A DNA stretch of 64,000 nt from Hymenobacter latericoloratus (GTDB lineage: Bacteria > Bacteroidota > Bacteroidia > Cytophagales > Hymenobacteraceae): NCBI RefSeq assembly GCF_014199535.1, contig NZ_JACHNV010000004.1, forward strand, positions 186,001-250,000. The letters are read 5' to 3'. Numbering within the stretch: position 1 is the stretch's first letter; every line of letters starts with the position of its first letter. Of the stretch, positions 8,093 through 15,990 are shown one piece after another. The translations under genes were made by a program, and so were the position numbers. The notes beneath the pieces were generated by a model. It searched no databases and was not told the DNA's origin. It saw only the letters and a list, made by a program, of their open reading frames with translations.

Positions 8093-8722
8093 TTAGTTAC
8101 TGGCCGTGGGTTTGGTTTCCAGGTCAGTAATCAGGTTGAACCGGTTGATGTTCTTATCCTGCATCAGTCTAATGACTTTCATCACAGTCGGCACATCGGC
8201 GCTGCCGTCACCCTTGATAGCCACATAGGCAGGCTTACCGTAGGGCGATTTGCGACTCAGGGCCTGAGCAGTCTGTACCCACTCGATGAACTGGTTGTTA
8301 ACGGAGTCAGCAGGAATACCCTCCTGTTTCACGTTCTTCCGCTGTTCACTGTCCAGGCTCAGGAGCGCGGGCAGTTTTTCGATGGGAGTACCAAAGCTCG
8401 AAGCGACGCCTCTAAAGGCTTGGATCTGAGCGGGAGTGAAGCTCACTCCGTACTTAGCTCCTACCTGGGTCAGCAAATCCGACTTGATAGCGTCATCATC
8501 CACTCCGAAGAACACCCGCTTCTCTTTGTCAACCGCAATGGTAATTACGTGCGACTCCGGCAAGCGAATTTCAGAAGTAGAAGAGGGCGTATCAACCACC
8601 ACAGCCTCTTCCGGGGCAAACTTGGTGGTGAGCATGAAGAAAGTCACCAGCAGGAAGGCCAAGTCCACCATCGGGGTCATATCCAACGACGGTGACGTTC
8701 TATGAGGCTTTACTTTGGGCAT
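8093..8722 (-). CDS. exbD: ExbD/TolR-family protein (209 aa, extended)
   Basis: It starts MPKVKPHRTSPSLDMTPMVD and continues into the ExbD transmembrane helix (LAFLLVTFFMLTT, about 19-35) with the conserved Asp in the PMVDLAF motif. The periplasmic part is about 40 residues longer than in the neighbouring ExbD, with an insertion around residues 85-145 (VGAKYGVSFTPAQIQAFRGV through NNQFIEWVQTAQ). It ends with the usual VMKVIRLMQDKNINRFNLIT helix-strand. Second gene of exbB-exbD-exbD-tonB. Role: part of the proton-driven motor. The insertion is a feature that could mediate pairing with the shorter ExbD; that is inference. Confidence 0.9.
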   Translation of the reverse strand: MPKVKPHRTSPSLDMTPMVDLAFLLVTFFMLTTKFAPEEAVVVDTPSSTSEIRLPESHVITIAVDKEKRVFFGVDDDAIKSDLLTQVGAKYGVSFTPAQIQAFRGVASSFGTPIEKLPALLSLDSEQRKNVKQEGIPADSVNNQFIEWVQTAQALSRKSPYGKPAYVAIKGDGSADVPTVMKVIRLMQDKNINRFNLITDLETKPTASN

Positions 8723-8792
8723 TGCTGGTGTAGTTAGTTAGCGTAATTCAGAAACGAAGTAACCTGTGCTTTAGTGCGTTGCGGCACTAAAA

Positions 8793-9671
8793 TTAAGCAG
8801 TGTGGTGCTCGGTTTCGCCGTGCTGAGCGGCAAAGGTCTGAATGATGCTGAAGCCAGCTTCGTCGATGCTGTAGGTCAGCTCGTCAATTTTGCTGGTGAA
8901 GAAGTTGTAGGCTACGATAGCCAGAGCCGAGGTGCTGATACCCAGAGCCGTGTTGATCAGTGCTTCCGAGATACCGTTAGCCAGACCTACTGCGTCAGGA
9001 GCGCCACCTTGGGCCAGAGCCGAGAAGGCCTTGATCATACCCAGTACCGTACCGATCAGACCTACCAGGGTAGCGATAGAAGCCAGGGTCGAGATGATAA
9101 CGAGGTTTTTCTCCAGCATAGGCAGTTCCAGAGCGGTCGATTCTTCAATCTCTTTCTGGATGGCCAGGATCTTCTGATCTTTCTCCATGCCACGCTCACG
9201 AGCCATTTCCTGGTATTTGCCCAGGCCAGCTTTTACCACGTTGGCAACCGAGCCTTTCTGCTGGTCGCAGGCGGCAATAGCGCCCGTAATGTCGTTCACG
9301 TTCAGTTTCTGACGGATGGTGCGCACGAAGGACTCAATGCTCTTGCTGCCTTTTGCACGGCTGATGGTCAGGGCGCGCTCAATCGAGAAGATGATTACGC
9401 ACAGGAACATGGTAATCAGCACGGGTACTACCGGACCACCTTTGTACACTACACCGAAGTAGTCGCCGGGGAGGGGGTTGTTTTCGTTGTTGCCGCCTTG
9501 GAAGTGGCTGCCATCACCTAATACAAATTTGTAGACTACTACGCTTACAATAAACGCCAATACGATGGCGAGAATGGCAAACATCGAAGAACCACCGCCC
9601 TTGGCTTCGCCTTTCGGCGCAGCAGCGGCGGGCCGAGCCGCGGGCTTGTTCATGGCATTCTTTTGTTCCAT
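8793..9671 (-). CDS. exbB: ExbB/TolQ/MotA-family proton-channel protein
   Basis: 292 residues. After an Ala/Pro/Lys-rich cytosolic head there is an extra N-terminal membrane helix (FAILAIVLAFIVSVVVYKFV, about 31-50), a second around 82-100, a large cytosolic loop, and two closing helices that carry the family signature (LVIISTLASIATLVGLIGTV and the LANGISEALINTALGISTSA stretch, with the small and polar residues that line the channel). With ExbD it forms the inner-membrane motor that energises TonB. It is first in the operon, with 70 nt before exbD. Distinct from flagellar MotA by context; TolQ is the nearest alternative, but tonB in the same operon favours ExbB. Confidence 0.92.
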   Translation of the reverse strand: MEQKNAMNKPAARPAAAAPKGEAKGGGSSMFAILAIVLAFIVSVVVYKFVLGDGSHFQGGNNENNPLPGDYFGVVYKGGPVVPVLITMFLCVIIFSIERALTISRAKGSKSIESFVRTIRQKLNVNDITGAIAACDQQKGSVANVVKAGLGKYQEMARERGMEKDQKILAIQKEIEESTALELPMLEKNLVIISTLASIATLVGLIGTVLGMIKAFSALAQGGAPDAVGLANGISEALINTALGISTSALAIVAYNFFTSKIDELTYSIDEAGFSIIQTFAAQHGETEHHTA

Positions 9672-9759
9672 TGTTCCGGAGAATTAGGGGGTTGTTGGTG
9701 AAAGGTTGAAGTACGATTAAAAAAATGGAAAACAAGTGGCTAGGCTATAGACGGAGAAA

Positions 9760-9823
9760 CCCCGCTCACCCGCACGCATAGCTTCAAAAAGCCTGGATAG
9801 CGTGGGTCTGCTCGTGCGCGGGG
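9760..9823. other. Possible structured element between mazG and exbB
   Basis: In the 261-nt gap, CCCCGC (9760-9765) pairs with GCGGGG (9818-9823), and inner segments ACCC/GGGT and ACGC/GCGT can pair with bulges. There is no poly-T tail on either side. It could be a leader structure of the exb operon mRNA or a decayed palindromic repeat. Nothing else is recognised in this gap. Confidence 0.3.
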
Positions 9824-9932
9824 CCCGGTTCGAAAATAGATCTAGCCTTGGCAAACCTAATTAAAAACCTGTGTGCCGCCAAATGAAAAATGGGTTTAAC
9901 GACGATAAAGCAATACGCTTCTTTCCAAAAGG

Positions 9933-10772
9933 CTATTTCAGACCCGGGGTTGGAGGCGCTACGGGGGGTAGCTTTTTCGCCTGTTCCCAGTATGTATCCA
10001 TCTGAGCCAGCGTAAGGTCGCGGAGCTGGTGACCATCCTCAGCTGCTGCCGACTCCAAATACTGAAAACGCTGAATAAACTTACGATTGGTGCGCTCCAG
10101 GGCCTCTTCAGGGTTGATTCCGGCGTGACGGGCAAAATTGATAAGAGAGAAAAGTAAGTCGCCAAATTCGGCGACCGCTGACGCTTGGTTATCCTCCGAG
10201 GGGTAGGGAGTTACAAATTCGGCCTGAAACTCCTGTAGCTCTTCCTGTACTTTCTCCCACACCTGCTCCGGCCGCTCCCAGTCAAAGCCAGCGCCTCTGG
10301 CTTTTTCCTGGATGCGCATGGCTTTTACCAAGGCAGGTAACGAGCTTGGTACGCCACCCAGGACCGAGGAGTTCCCTTTTTCCTGCAATTTTAGTTGCTC
10401 CCAGTTGCGCTTTACGTCCTCTTCGGTATCGGCAGTAGTGTTGCCGTAAATGTGAGGGTGCCGGAATATAAGCTTCTCACACTGCGCGTTGAGCACGTCG
10501 GCAATGTCGAATGCGCCTTGTTCACTGGCAATTTTGGCGTAAAAAGTAAGGTGAAGCATTACATCACCCAATTCCTTCTTTAAGTCGGGCAAGTCGCCGC
10601 GAATGATGGCGTCGCTGAGCTCGTAGGTTTCTTCGATGGTTAGGTGACGCAGACTCTCGAGCGTCTGTTTTTTGTCCCATGGGCACTCGGCCCGCAGGCG
10701 GTCCAGTACATCGAGCAGACGGCCGAAAGCCTCCAGTTGGGCCGCGCGGCGGGCAGAAGAGGTATTTTCCAT
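9933..10772 (-). CDS. mazG: Nucleoside triphosphate pyrophosphohydrolase MazG
   Basis: 279 residues, the length of full two-domain MazG. The first domain has LRAECPWDKKQTLESLRHL and then the metal-binding EETYELSDAI ... KKELGDVMLHL pattern (acidic residues that coordinate Mg2+). A second MazG-type domain follows with FGDLLFSLINFARHAGINPE. The enzyme hydrolyses NTPs to NMP and pyrophosphate and is thought to clear aberrant nucleotides or lower stress alarmones. It stands alone on the minus strand, divergent from the glmM-like gene. There is a Pro-rich tail of about 10 residues. Confidence 0.92.
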   Translation of the reverse strand: MENTSSARRAAQLEAFGRLLDVLDRLRAECPWDKKQTLESLRHLTIEETYELSDAIIRGDLPDLKKELGDVMLHLTFYAKIASEQGAFDIADVLNAQCEKLIFRHPHIYGNTTADTEEDVKRNWEQLKLQEKGNSSVLGGVPSSLPALVKAMRIQEKARGAGFDWERPEQVWEKVQEELQEFQAEFVTPYPSEDNQASAVAEFGDLLFSLINFARHAGINPEEALERTNRKFIQRFQYLESAAAEDGHQLRDLTLAQMDTYWEQAKKLPPVAPPTPGLK

Positions 10773-10881
10773 TAAACCAAATATACAACACCGGCCCCGA
10801 TGAAGCGAGTGGCGGGGGCTTTGTTCGGGGCTGATTACCCGCGCCGGGGAATTCCGCGTAGGGAAAGCAGGGGTAGTTGCC

Positions 10882-10889
10882 TACTTTTG
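10882..10889 (+). promoter_or_regulatory. -7 promoter box for the phosphosugar mutase gene
   Basis: TACTTTTG matches TAnnTTTG and lies 48 nt before the GTG start at 10937. A matching TTTG -33 element is not clear. Its position inside the longer open frame supports the internal GTG start. Confidence 0.5.
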
Positions 10890-10936
10890 CCTTCTCATAC
10901 TACGCTTACCAAGTACTTCATCATACAGACAGCACA

Positions 10937-12325
10937 GTGGCACTGATTAAATCCATTTCGGGCATACGAGGAACCATTGGGGGAGCAGCCGGTAGCGGCC
11001 TGACCCCCATTGATGTGGTTAAATACGCCGCCGCTTTTGGCACGTGGGTGCTGCAAAAAACGCAAAACAACACCATCGTAATCGGGCGCGATGCCCGGCT
11101 GTCGGGGGATATGGTAAGCCGGCTGGTGTCCGCGACGCTGCAGGGACTGGGCATTAACGTAATAGATCTGGGATTAAGTACTACGCCCACGGTAGAAATG
11201 GCCGTGCCCGCCAAGCAGGCAGGTGGTGGCATCATTCTTACGGCCTCGCACAACCCCAAGCAGTGGAATGCCCTGAAGCTGCTGAACGCTAGTGGTGAGT
11301 TTATCTCGGATGAGGATGGTAAACAGGTGCTGGCACTCGGCGACGCTGAGGCATTCGACTTTGCTCCTGTTACCAAGCTGGGCAAATACACCACCGACGA
11401 TACCTTTCTACAGGAGCACATTAACACTATTCTTGCCCTACCCCTGGTTGATAAGGAAGCCATCAGGGCCAAAAACTTCCGGGTGGTGGTAGATGCCGTA
11501 AACTCTACGGGCGGTTTTGCGGTGCCTATGCTGCTGGAGCAGTTGGGTGTGGAGGTTATTGAAAAGCTGTTCTGCGAGCCGACCGGTGATTTTGCTCACA
11601 ACCCAGAGCCCCTACCCGAAAACCTGCGTGATATTGCCCGGGTGCTGGAAAAAGGCTCTTTTGACCTGGGTATTGTGGTGGACCCCGACGTGGATCGGTT
11701 GGCTCTGGTGAACGAAGACGGCACGATGTTCGGGGAGGAATATACCCTAGTGGCCGTGGCCGATTACGTGCTGCAGCGGAATGGCGGGGGCAATACCGTC
11801 AGCAACCTAAGCAGCACCCGTGCCCTGCGCGACGTAACTGAGAAGCAGGGCGGCAGCTACGCCGCCGCCGCTGTGGGCGAGGTGAACGTAGTAAACAAGA
11901 TGAAAGAAACCAACGCCGTGATTGGCGGCGAAGGCAACGGGGGTATTATTTACCCCGAACTGCACTACGGCCGCGACTCATTGGTGGGAATTGCCCTGTT
12001 CCTGAGCCATTTGGCAAAGTCGGGGATGACTATGACCCGGCTGCGGGCTTCGTACCCGAATTATTTTATCTCGAAGAATAAGATCGAGCTGACCCCGGAA
12101 ATTAACACGGATGAAGTATTGGTCCGGATGCAGGAGCGTTACGCCAAGCACCCCATCAATAGCATCGATGGGGTAAAGATTGAGTTTGATAAGGAGTGGG
12201 TGCACCTGCGCAAATCCAATACGGAGCCCATCATCCGCATTTATGCTGAATCAGAATCCAACGCCACGGCTGACCACTTAGCCAATAAAATCATCGGCGA
12301 CATCAAGGAAATCATCAGCAAATAG
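10937..12325 (+). CDS. glmM: Phosphoglucosamine mutase (alpha-D-phosphohexomutase family)
   Basis: 462 residues from a GTG start (reading MALIKSISGIRGTIGG), which fits the usual N-terminus of Bacteroidota GlmM; a longer frame to 10877 would begin inside the promoter. Visible motifs: the phosphoserine loop TASHNPKQWNALK (catalytic Ser), the metal-binding loop DPDVDRLALV, the sugar-binding GGEGNGGIIYPELH and the phosphate-binding SNTEPIIRIYAE near the end. The enzyme interconverts glucosamine-6-phosphate and glucosamine-1-phosphate for UDP-GlcNAc and so peptidoglycan and LPS. Phosphomannomutase/phosphoglucomutase activity cannot be excluded from sequence. It is closed by a strong terminator. 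Confidence 0.85.
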   Translation: MALIKSISGIRGTIGGAAGSGLTPIDVVKYAAAFGTWVLQKTQNNTIVIGRDARLSGDMVSRLVSATLQGLGINVIDLGLSTTPTVEMAVPAKQAGGGIILTASHNPKQWNALKLLNASGEFISDEDGKQVLALGDAEAFDFAPVTKLGKYTTDDTFLQEHINTILALPLVDKEAIRAKNFRVVVDAVNSTGGFAVPMLLEQLGVEVIEKLFCEPTGDFAHNPEPLPENLRDIARVLEKGSFDLGIVVDPDVDRLALVNEDGTMFGEEYTLVAVADYVLQRNGGGNTVSNLSSTRALRDVTEKQGGSYAAAAVGEVNVVNKMKETNAVIGGEGNGGIIYPELHYGRDSLVGIALFLSHLAKSGMTMTRLRASYPNYFISKNKIELTPEINTDEVLVRMQERYAKHPINSIDGVKIEFDKEWVHLRKSNTEPIIRIYAESESNATADHLANKIIGDIKEIISK

Positions 12326-12342
12326 CCTTGGCTCTGATTGTG

Positions 12343-12394
12343 TGAAAAGCACCCCGGCCTAAGTCCTGCAGCGGCTTATGCGGGGTGCTTTTCA
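12343..12394 (+). terminator. Terminator after glmM
   Basis: A 14-bp perfect inverted repeat (12343-12356 with 12381-12394, arms TGAAAAGCACCCCG and its complement) around a 24-nt loop; the right arm carries a TTTT tract. Confidence 0.75.
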
Positions 12395-12459
12395 GTTGGT
12401 GTCGGGCAGCTGACGCCGGGTCCAACGTACAGAATTCCGGCCACCCCGCCGGAAATCCG

Positions 12460-12467
12460 TATTTTTG
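12460..12467 (+). promoter_or_regulatory. -7 promoter box for the cysteine desulfurase gene
   Basis: TATTTTTG matches TAnnTTTG, 48 nt before the ATG at 12515. This is the same spacing as for glmM. No clear -33 element is seen. Confidence 0.45.
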
Positions 12468-12514
12468 CTCTGCCTTCTCTCCTAGTTTCTCACGATTACG
12501 CTTCGGTTTTGCTC

Positions 12515-13669
12515 ATGAATGTGTATTTCGATAACGCCGCCACCACACCGCTGGACCCCGAAGTGCTGGATGCCATGCTGCCCTTCATGCGGGACCATTT
12601 TGGTAACCCCAGCAGTATTCACGGCCACGGCCGGCAGGTGCGCGCCGCCATCGAAAACGCCCGCAAAACCATTGCGCACTTAATTAATGCCGCGCCGGCT
12701 GAAGTGGTATTTACTTCCTGTGGTACAGAGGCCGACAACTACGCGGCCTTTGGCAGCATCCGGACGCTGGGACTGAAGCACGCTATAACTTCGCCGCTCG
12801 AGCACCATGCGGTGCTGCATACGATGCAGGCCCTCGAAAAAGCCGGCGACATTCAGCTTAGCTACCTGCGCCACGATGCGCAGGGCCGGTTTGATCTGGA
12901 GCATCTGGATGAGCTGCTGACTACGCACCCACGCTCCTTCGTAAGCCTGATGCACGCCAACAATGAAATTGGCAACCTCAACGACATTGCGACCATCGGG
13001 GACATCTGTGCCTCGCACAACGCCGTTTTTCATACCGACACGGTGCAGACCATGGGCCACTACCGCCACGATGTGCAGCAGCTAAAAGCACACTTCCTGG
13101 TTGGTTCGGCCCACAAGTTTCACGGTCCGAAGGGGGTAGGCTTTCTGTACCGGCGCTCGGGAATACTGGTTGACGCCCTGATTCACGGTGGCTCGCAGGA
13201 GCGCAACCAGCGGGCCGGCACCGAGAATGTATACGGTATCATTGGGCTGGCCAAGGCTCTGGAAATTGCCTACCGCGATATGGCCGCGCATCAGCGTCAC
13301 ATTCAGGAACTGAAAGACCGGTTTATTCAGAAGCTGCGGGCCGAGATTGAGGGCGTAGAATTTAACGGCACTTCCGCCGAGCCTGATCAAAGCCTGTACA
13401 CGGTGCTGAGCGTAAGTTTGCCGCCCTCGGCTCTCAATGAGATGCTGCTGTTCAACCTGGATATCAATAAGGTATCGGTATCGGGAGGGTCGGCGTGCAC
13501 TAGCGGAGCCAACGCTGGCTCTCACGTGTTGGGTGCCCTGGGCGCCGATCCTGACCGCGGAACCATTCGCTTCTCCATGAGTAAGTACAACACGGCCGAG
13601 GAAGTAGATTACGCCGTGGAACAGCTGGCCAAAATGTATCGGCCGGAGCCCCTGAAGATGCGCAGTTAG
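12515..13669 (+). CDS. Cysteine desulfurase (NifS/IscS-like, class V aminotransferase)
   Basis: 384 residues from the ATG at 12515 (MNVYFDNAATTPLDPEVLDA); the frame is open further upstream but that would overlap the promoter. Motifs: HGHGRQVRAAIENAR, VFTSCGTEADN, MHANNEIGN, DTVQTMGH, the PLP-lysine motif GSAHKFHGPKGVGF (Schiff-base Lys) and the catalytic-Cys loop SGGSACTSGANAGSHVL. It removes sulfur from cysteine to give alanine and a persulfide used for Fe-S clusters, thiolated tRNA or other cofactors. No isc or suf gene is adjacent, so the acceptor is unknown. Its stop overlaps the stop of the convergent DUF389 gene by 4 nt. Confidence 0.9.
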   Translation: MNVYFDNAATTPLDPEVLDAMLPFMRDHFGNPSSIHGHGRQVRAAIENARKTIAHLINAAPAEVVFTSCGTEADNYAAFGSIRTLGLKHAITSPLEHHAVLHTMQALEKAGDIQLSYLRHDAQGRFDLEHLDELLTTHPRSFVSLMHANNEIGNLNDIATIGDICASHNAVFHTDTVQTMGHYRHDVQQLKAHFLVGSAHKFHGPKGVGFLYRRSGILVDALIHGGSQERNQRAGTENVYGIIGLAKALEIAYRDMAAHQRHIQELKDRFIQKLRAEIEGVEFNGTSAEPDQSLYTVLSVSLPPSALNEMLLFNLDINKVSVSGGSACTSGANAGSHVLGALGADPDRGTIRFSMSKYNTAEEVDYAVEQLAKMYRPEPLKMRS

Positions 13670-14595
13670 GCCAGAGGCTGGCGTTTGTGCACCAACGCCT
13701 GTTTCAGACCGAACAGGATAACCCCGGCACCAATGATAAATACCCAGTCCAGAGCGAACCGCTCTAACCCTTTATAGGCCAGGGTAGGCTGCCCGGTAAC
13801 TAAGCCCGCCCCAATAAGAGCTGCCGCCGGAATAATAGCCAGCGCCACCAACGGCCCGGCCTGGAAGCTCCGCCGAAAAGCGGCCAGCATAACTACGCCG
13901 GCCAGGGCAGCACTGGCAGAAGGCAGCAGCTCCGTGAGCTTAGGATGCACGATGTGCTGCACCTCAGGGTTGCTTGCCAGCGCTGCCGCCGACGATTCGC
14001 CGGCGGCTATCAGGGCATACATGGTCAGGGCAGCGCACAGCACCAGGAAAGCGTAGCCCACCAGCGTTGAAATAATCCCGAGCTTAAGAATGCTCCAGCG
14101 TTTGAGCACCAGAGCCAGCGGAACCTTCGCCATGGGGTCGAAGCCGGGGGCAATGATGGCCGAAGACACGAAGGCCACTGCCTGCGGTACGGGTTCGGCC
14201 ACCAGCCCTACCGTACAGATAATACCCCCTAGCCCCATAAGCAGCAGGTAGTTAGTCGTAATACGGCCTTGGTGGCGGAGGCCACTTTCCATTTCCTCCC
14301 ATAAGGCCTCATCCTTATCGTTTTCCACAGTTTCCTGCTGCGCCGGTGCAATGAAGCTGGTTGCCTCGCTGGTGGTTACACTCAGGTCGGTGTCGTGGCC
14401 GACCGTAGCCCGGGCCTGGCGTAGTACGGCATCCACACCCCGATTCAGCACGTGTACGGTCAGCACGTCGCCGGCCGGCTTGCGCGAGGCACCGGCCTGT
14501 ACCGTTAGGGTAATAACTTCTTCCAGGGAAGCCAGCTGCTGGCATAATTCGTTGGTGGACGAGGGCGGCACGGTAAAGCTGAGGATTCGGTGCAT
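13666..14595 (-). CDS. DUF389 family membrane protein
   Basis: 309 residues starting MHRILSFTVPPSSTNELCQQ. The soluble N-terminal part (about 1-120) is followed by about six hydrophobic segments (YLLLMGLGGIICTVGLVAEP, AVAFVSSAIIAPGFDPMAKV, LGIISTLVGYAFLVLC, ASAALAGVVMLAAF, VALAIIPAAALIGAG, WVFIIGAGVILFGLK). The SAIIAPGFDPM stretch is characteristic of DUF389 (TIGR00341/TIGR00271-type) proteins, whose function is not known. It is convergent with the cysteine desulfurase and divergent from the next membrane-anchored protein. It is probably an inner-membrane transporter-like protein, which is speculation. Confidence 0.75.
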   Translation of the reverse strand: MHRILSFTVPPSSTNELCQQLASLEEVITLTVQAGASRKPAGDVLTVHVLNRGVDAVLRQARATVGHDTDLSVTTSEATSFIAPAQQETVENDKDEALWEEMESGLRHQGRITTNYLLLMGLGGIICTVGLVAEPVPQAVAFVSSAIIAPGFDPMAKVPLALVLKRWSILKLGIISTLVGYAFLVLCAALTMYALIAAGESSAAALASNPEVQHIVHPKLTELLPSASAALAGVVMLAAFRRSFQAGPLVALAIIPAAALIGAGLVTGQPTLAYKGLERFALDWVFIIGAGVILFGLKQALVHKRQPLA

Positions 14596-14751
14596 ACGAA
14601 AGGAGTGAATGAACAACCTAGCGTACGTGTAAAGCCGCCCGAAAGGCCATGGCAGGGCGCAAACAGGCATGGCGGAGTCAAATCTGAGCTGCCGAAGTAT
14701 CGGAATGCCGCCGGCCTGCGTATGGATGGGCCGTACCTCACGCCTTATCTG

Positions 14752-15405
14752 ATGGCTGAAATCAATATCCAGCGTAAAAAATCTTCTCCCAGCCCTTGGC
14801 TGCTTATTTTGCTGGTGCTGGCGGTAATAGCCGTTGCGGCCTACTTCCTGCTACGCGCCGACTCCGAAACACCGGTACCGGCGCCCGTTCCGGCCGGGGC
14901 AGGTGTGCCAAACCCACCAGACAGCACCACCGGTGCCGAAACGGGGCCGGTACCGGCGTCTGATGCCGTAGGGGATATGGCCTCGGAGCCAATTCCAGTA
15001 ACGCCAGAAGTGCTGACGGCCTTTGCCCAGGGCGACCCGGCACAACCCCAGTACGGGCGGGAAGGACTGCGCCTGCTGACATCAGCTTTGGTAAGTCTGG
15101 CAGATCGGGACGACTTGCGCGAACCCACAGTTGCTACCCGCCGCGACGAGCTAACCAGCGCTACCGCTCGGTTGGAAGAACCGGGCAGTAGCCTCCGACC
15201 GGGCTACGTGGCCGCGGCCGCACTCATGCAGGCCATGCAGCAGAAAGCCTATCCGGCCCTCGAAACCGATATGAATCAGCTGACCACCCAGGCCACGGCC
15301 CTGAGCGGGCGCACCGCTACCCCCCAGGACCAGCAGCAACTGCGCGACTACCTGGTCCGGGCCGCTACCGTTGTCACCGCGCTAAGTCAACCACCCGCCC
15401 GCTAA
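14752..15405 (+). CDS. Membrane-anchored protein of unknown function
   Basis: 217 residues from the ATG at 14752 (MAEINIQRKKSS). A basic N-terminus leads into one transmembrane helix (WLLILLVLAVIAVAAYFLL, about 18-36), then a Pro/Ala/Thr-rich linker (about 40-85) and an Ala/Leu-rich mostly helical domain (about 86-217). No catalytic motif is visible. The longer open frame back to 14590 overlaps the divergent gene and is unlikely. It lies 22 nt before the PRC-barrel gene, so the two are likely co-transcribed. It is a predicted periplasm-facing anchored protein of unknown role. Confidence 0.65.
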   Translation: MAEINIQRKKSSPSPWLLILLVLAVIAVAAYFLLRADSETPVPAPVPAGAGVPNPPDSTTGAETGPVPASDAVGDMASEPIPVTPEVLTAFAQGDPAQPQYGREGLRLLTSALVSLADRDDLREPTVATRRDELTSATARLEEPGSSLRPGYVAAAALMQAMQQKAYPALETDMNQLTTQATALSGRTATPQDQQQLRDYLVRAATVVTALSQPPAR

Positions 15406-15427
15406 GTCGGCCCGTTTTTGCTTTTCT

Positions 15428-15913
15428 ATGGAACCTACCACCGATCCGATTCCCTCCGGCCAGGGCCTGCACCTGCGCCGCCTGCGCGACCTTCCTGACT
15501 TTGAAGTGGCTGACGATAACCCCGACGTGCGCGGCTGGGCAGTGCGCGGTGCTGATGGCCGTCAGTTCGGGCAGGTGCACGAACTGATTGTAGATACCGA
15601 TGCGCTGAAGGTGCGCTACCTCGACGTGGAACTGGATGACAGCCTGCGTATTAACCCGCACGAACGGCATATTCTGCTGCCCATTGGAGCAGCGGCCCTG
15701 GACGAGGACGGCGACAATGTGTTCGTGCCTTCCCTCACCACCGAGCGGGTGCTGGAGTATCCGCCCTACGTGGAAATTCAGATTACTCGACAGTACGAGG
15801 AAGCCATGCTTCGGGCCCTGAACCTTTCGCTGCCCCCAACCGCGCCGGCTGATTTCTACAATCAGTCCAGCTACGATGACCACACATTTTATCAGCGCCG
15901 CCGCCTGCAGTAG
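15428..15913 (+). CDS. PRC-barrel domain protein
   Basis: 161 residues. The centre (DVRGWAVRGADGRQFGQVHE through NPHERHILLPIGAAALDEDG, about residues 34-105) has the PRC-barrel pattern of a short beta-barrel found in photosynthetic reaction-centre H subunits and the rRNA-maturation factor RimM. The C-terminus carries a YEEAMLRALNL helix and a Tyr/Phe-rich end. Related stand-alone proteins are often linked to envelope or stress responses. It follows the membrane-anchored protein in a probable two-gene operon and ends at a bidirectional terminator. Confidence 0.75.
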   Translation: MEPTTDPIPSGQGLHLRRLRDLPDFEVADDNPDVRGWAVRGADGRQFGQVHELIVDTDALKVRYLDVELDDSLRINPHERHILLPIGAAALDEDGDNVFVPSLTTERVLEYPPYVEIQITRQYEEAMLRALNLSLPPTAPADFYNQSSYDDHTFYQRRRLQ

Positions 15914-15925
15914 AGTCGGTAGTAT

Positions 15926-15975
15926 TTCCATAAAAGAGGGCCGTTTCTTATTGGAAACGGCCCTCTTTTATGGAA
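15926..15975. terminator. Bidirectional terminator, 22-bp perfect hairpin
   Basis: Arms 15926-15947 and 15954-15975 are exact reverse complements around a 6-nt loop, with A4/T4 tracts in the stem. It separates the convergent PRC-barrel and ferrochelatase genes. Confidence 0.88.
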
Positions 15976-15990
15976 GAATAACTCAAAGGT

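Noticed and set aside
9760..9823. Hairpin between mazG and exbB as an intrinsic terminator
   Set aside because: No T tract follows on either strand, so it is listed only as a possible structured element.
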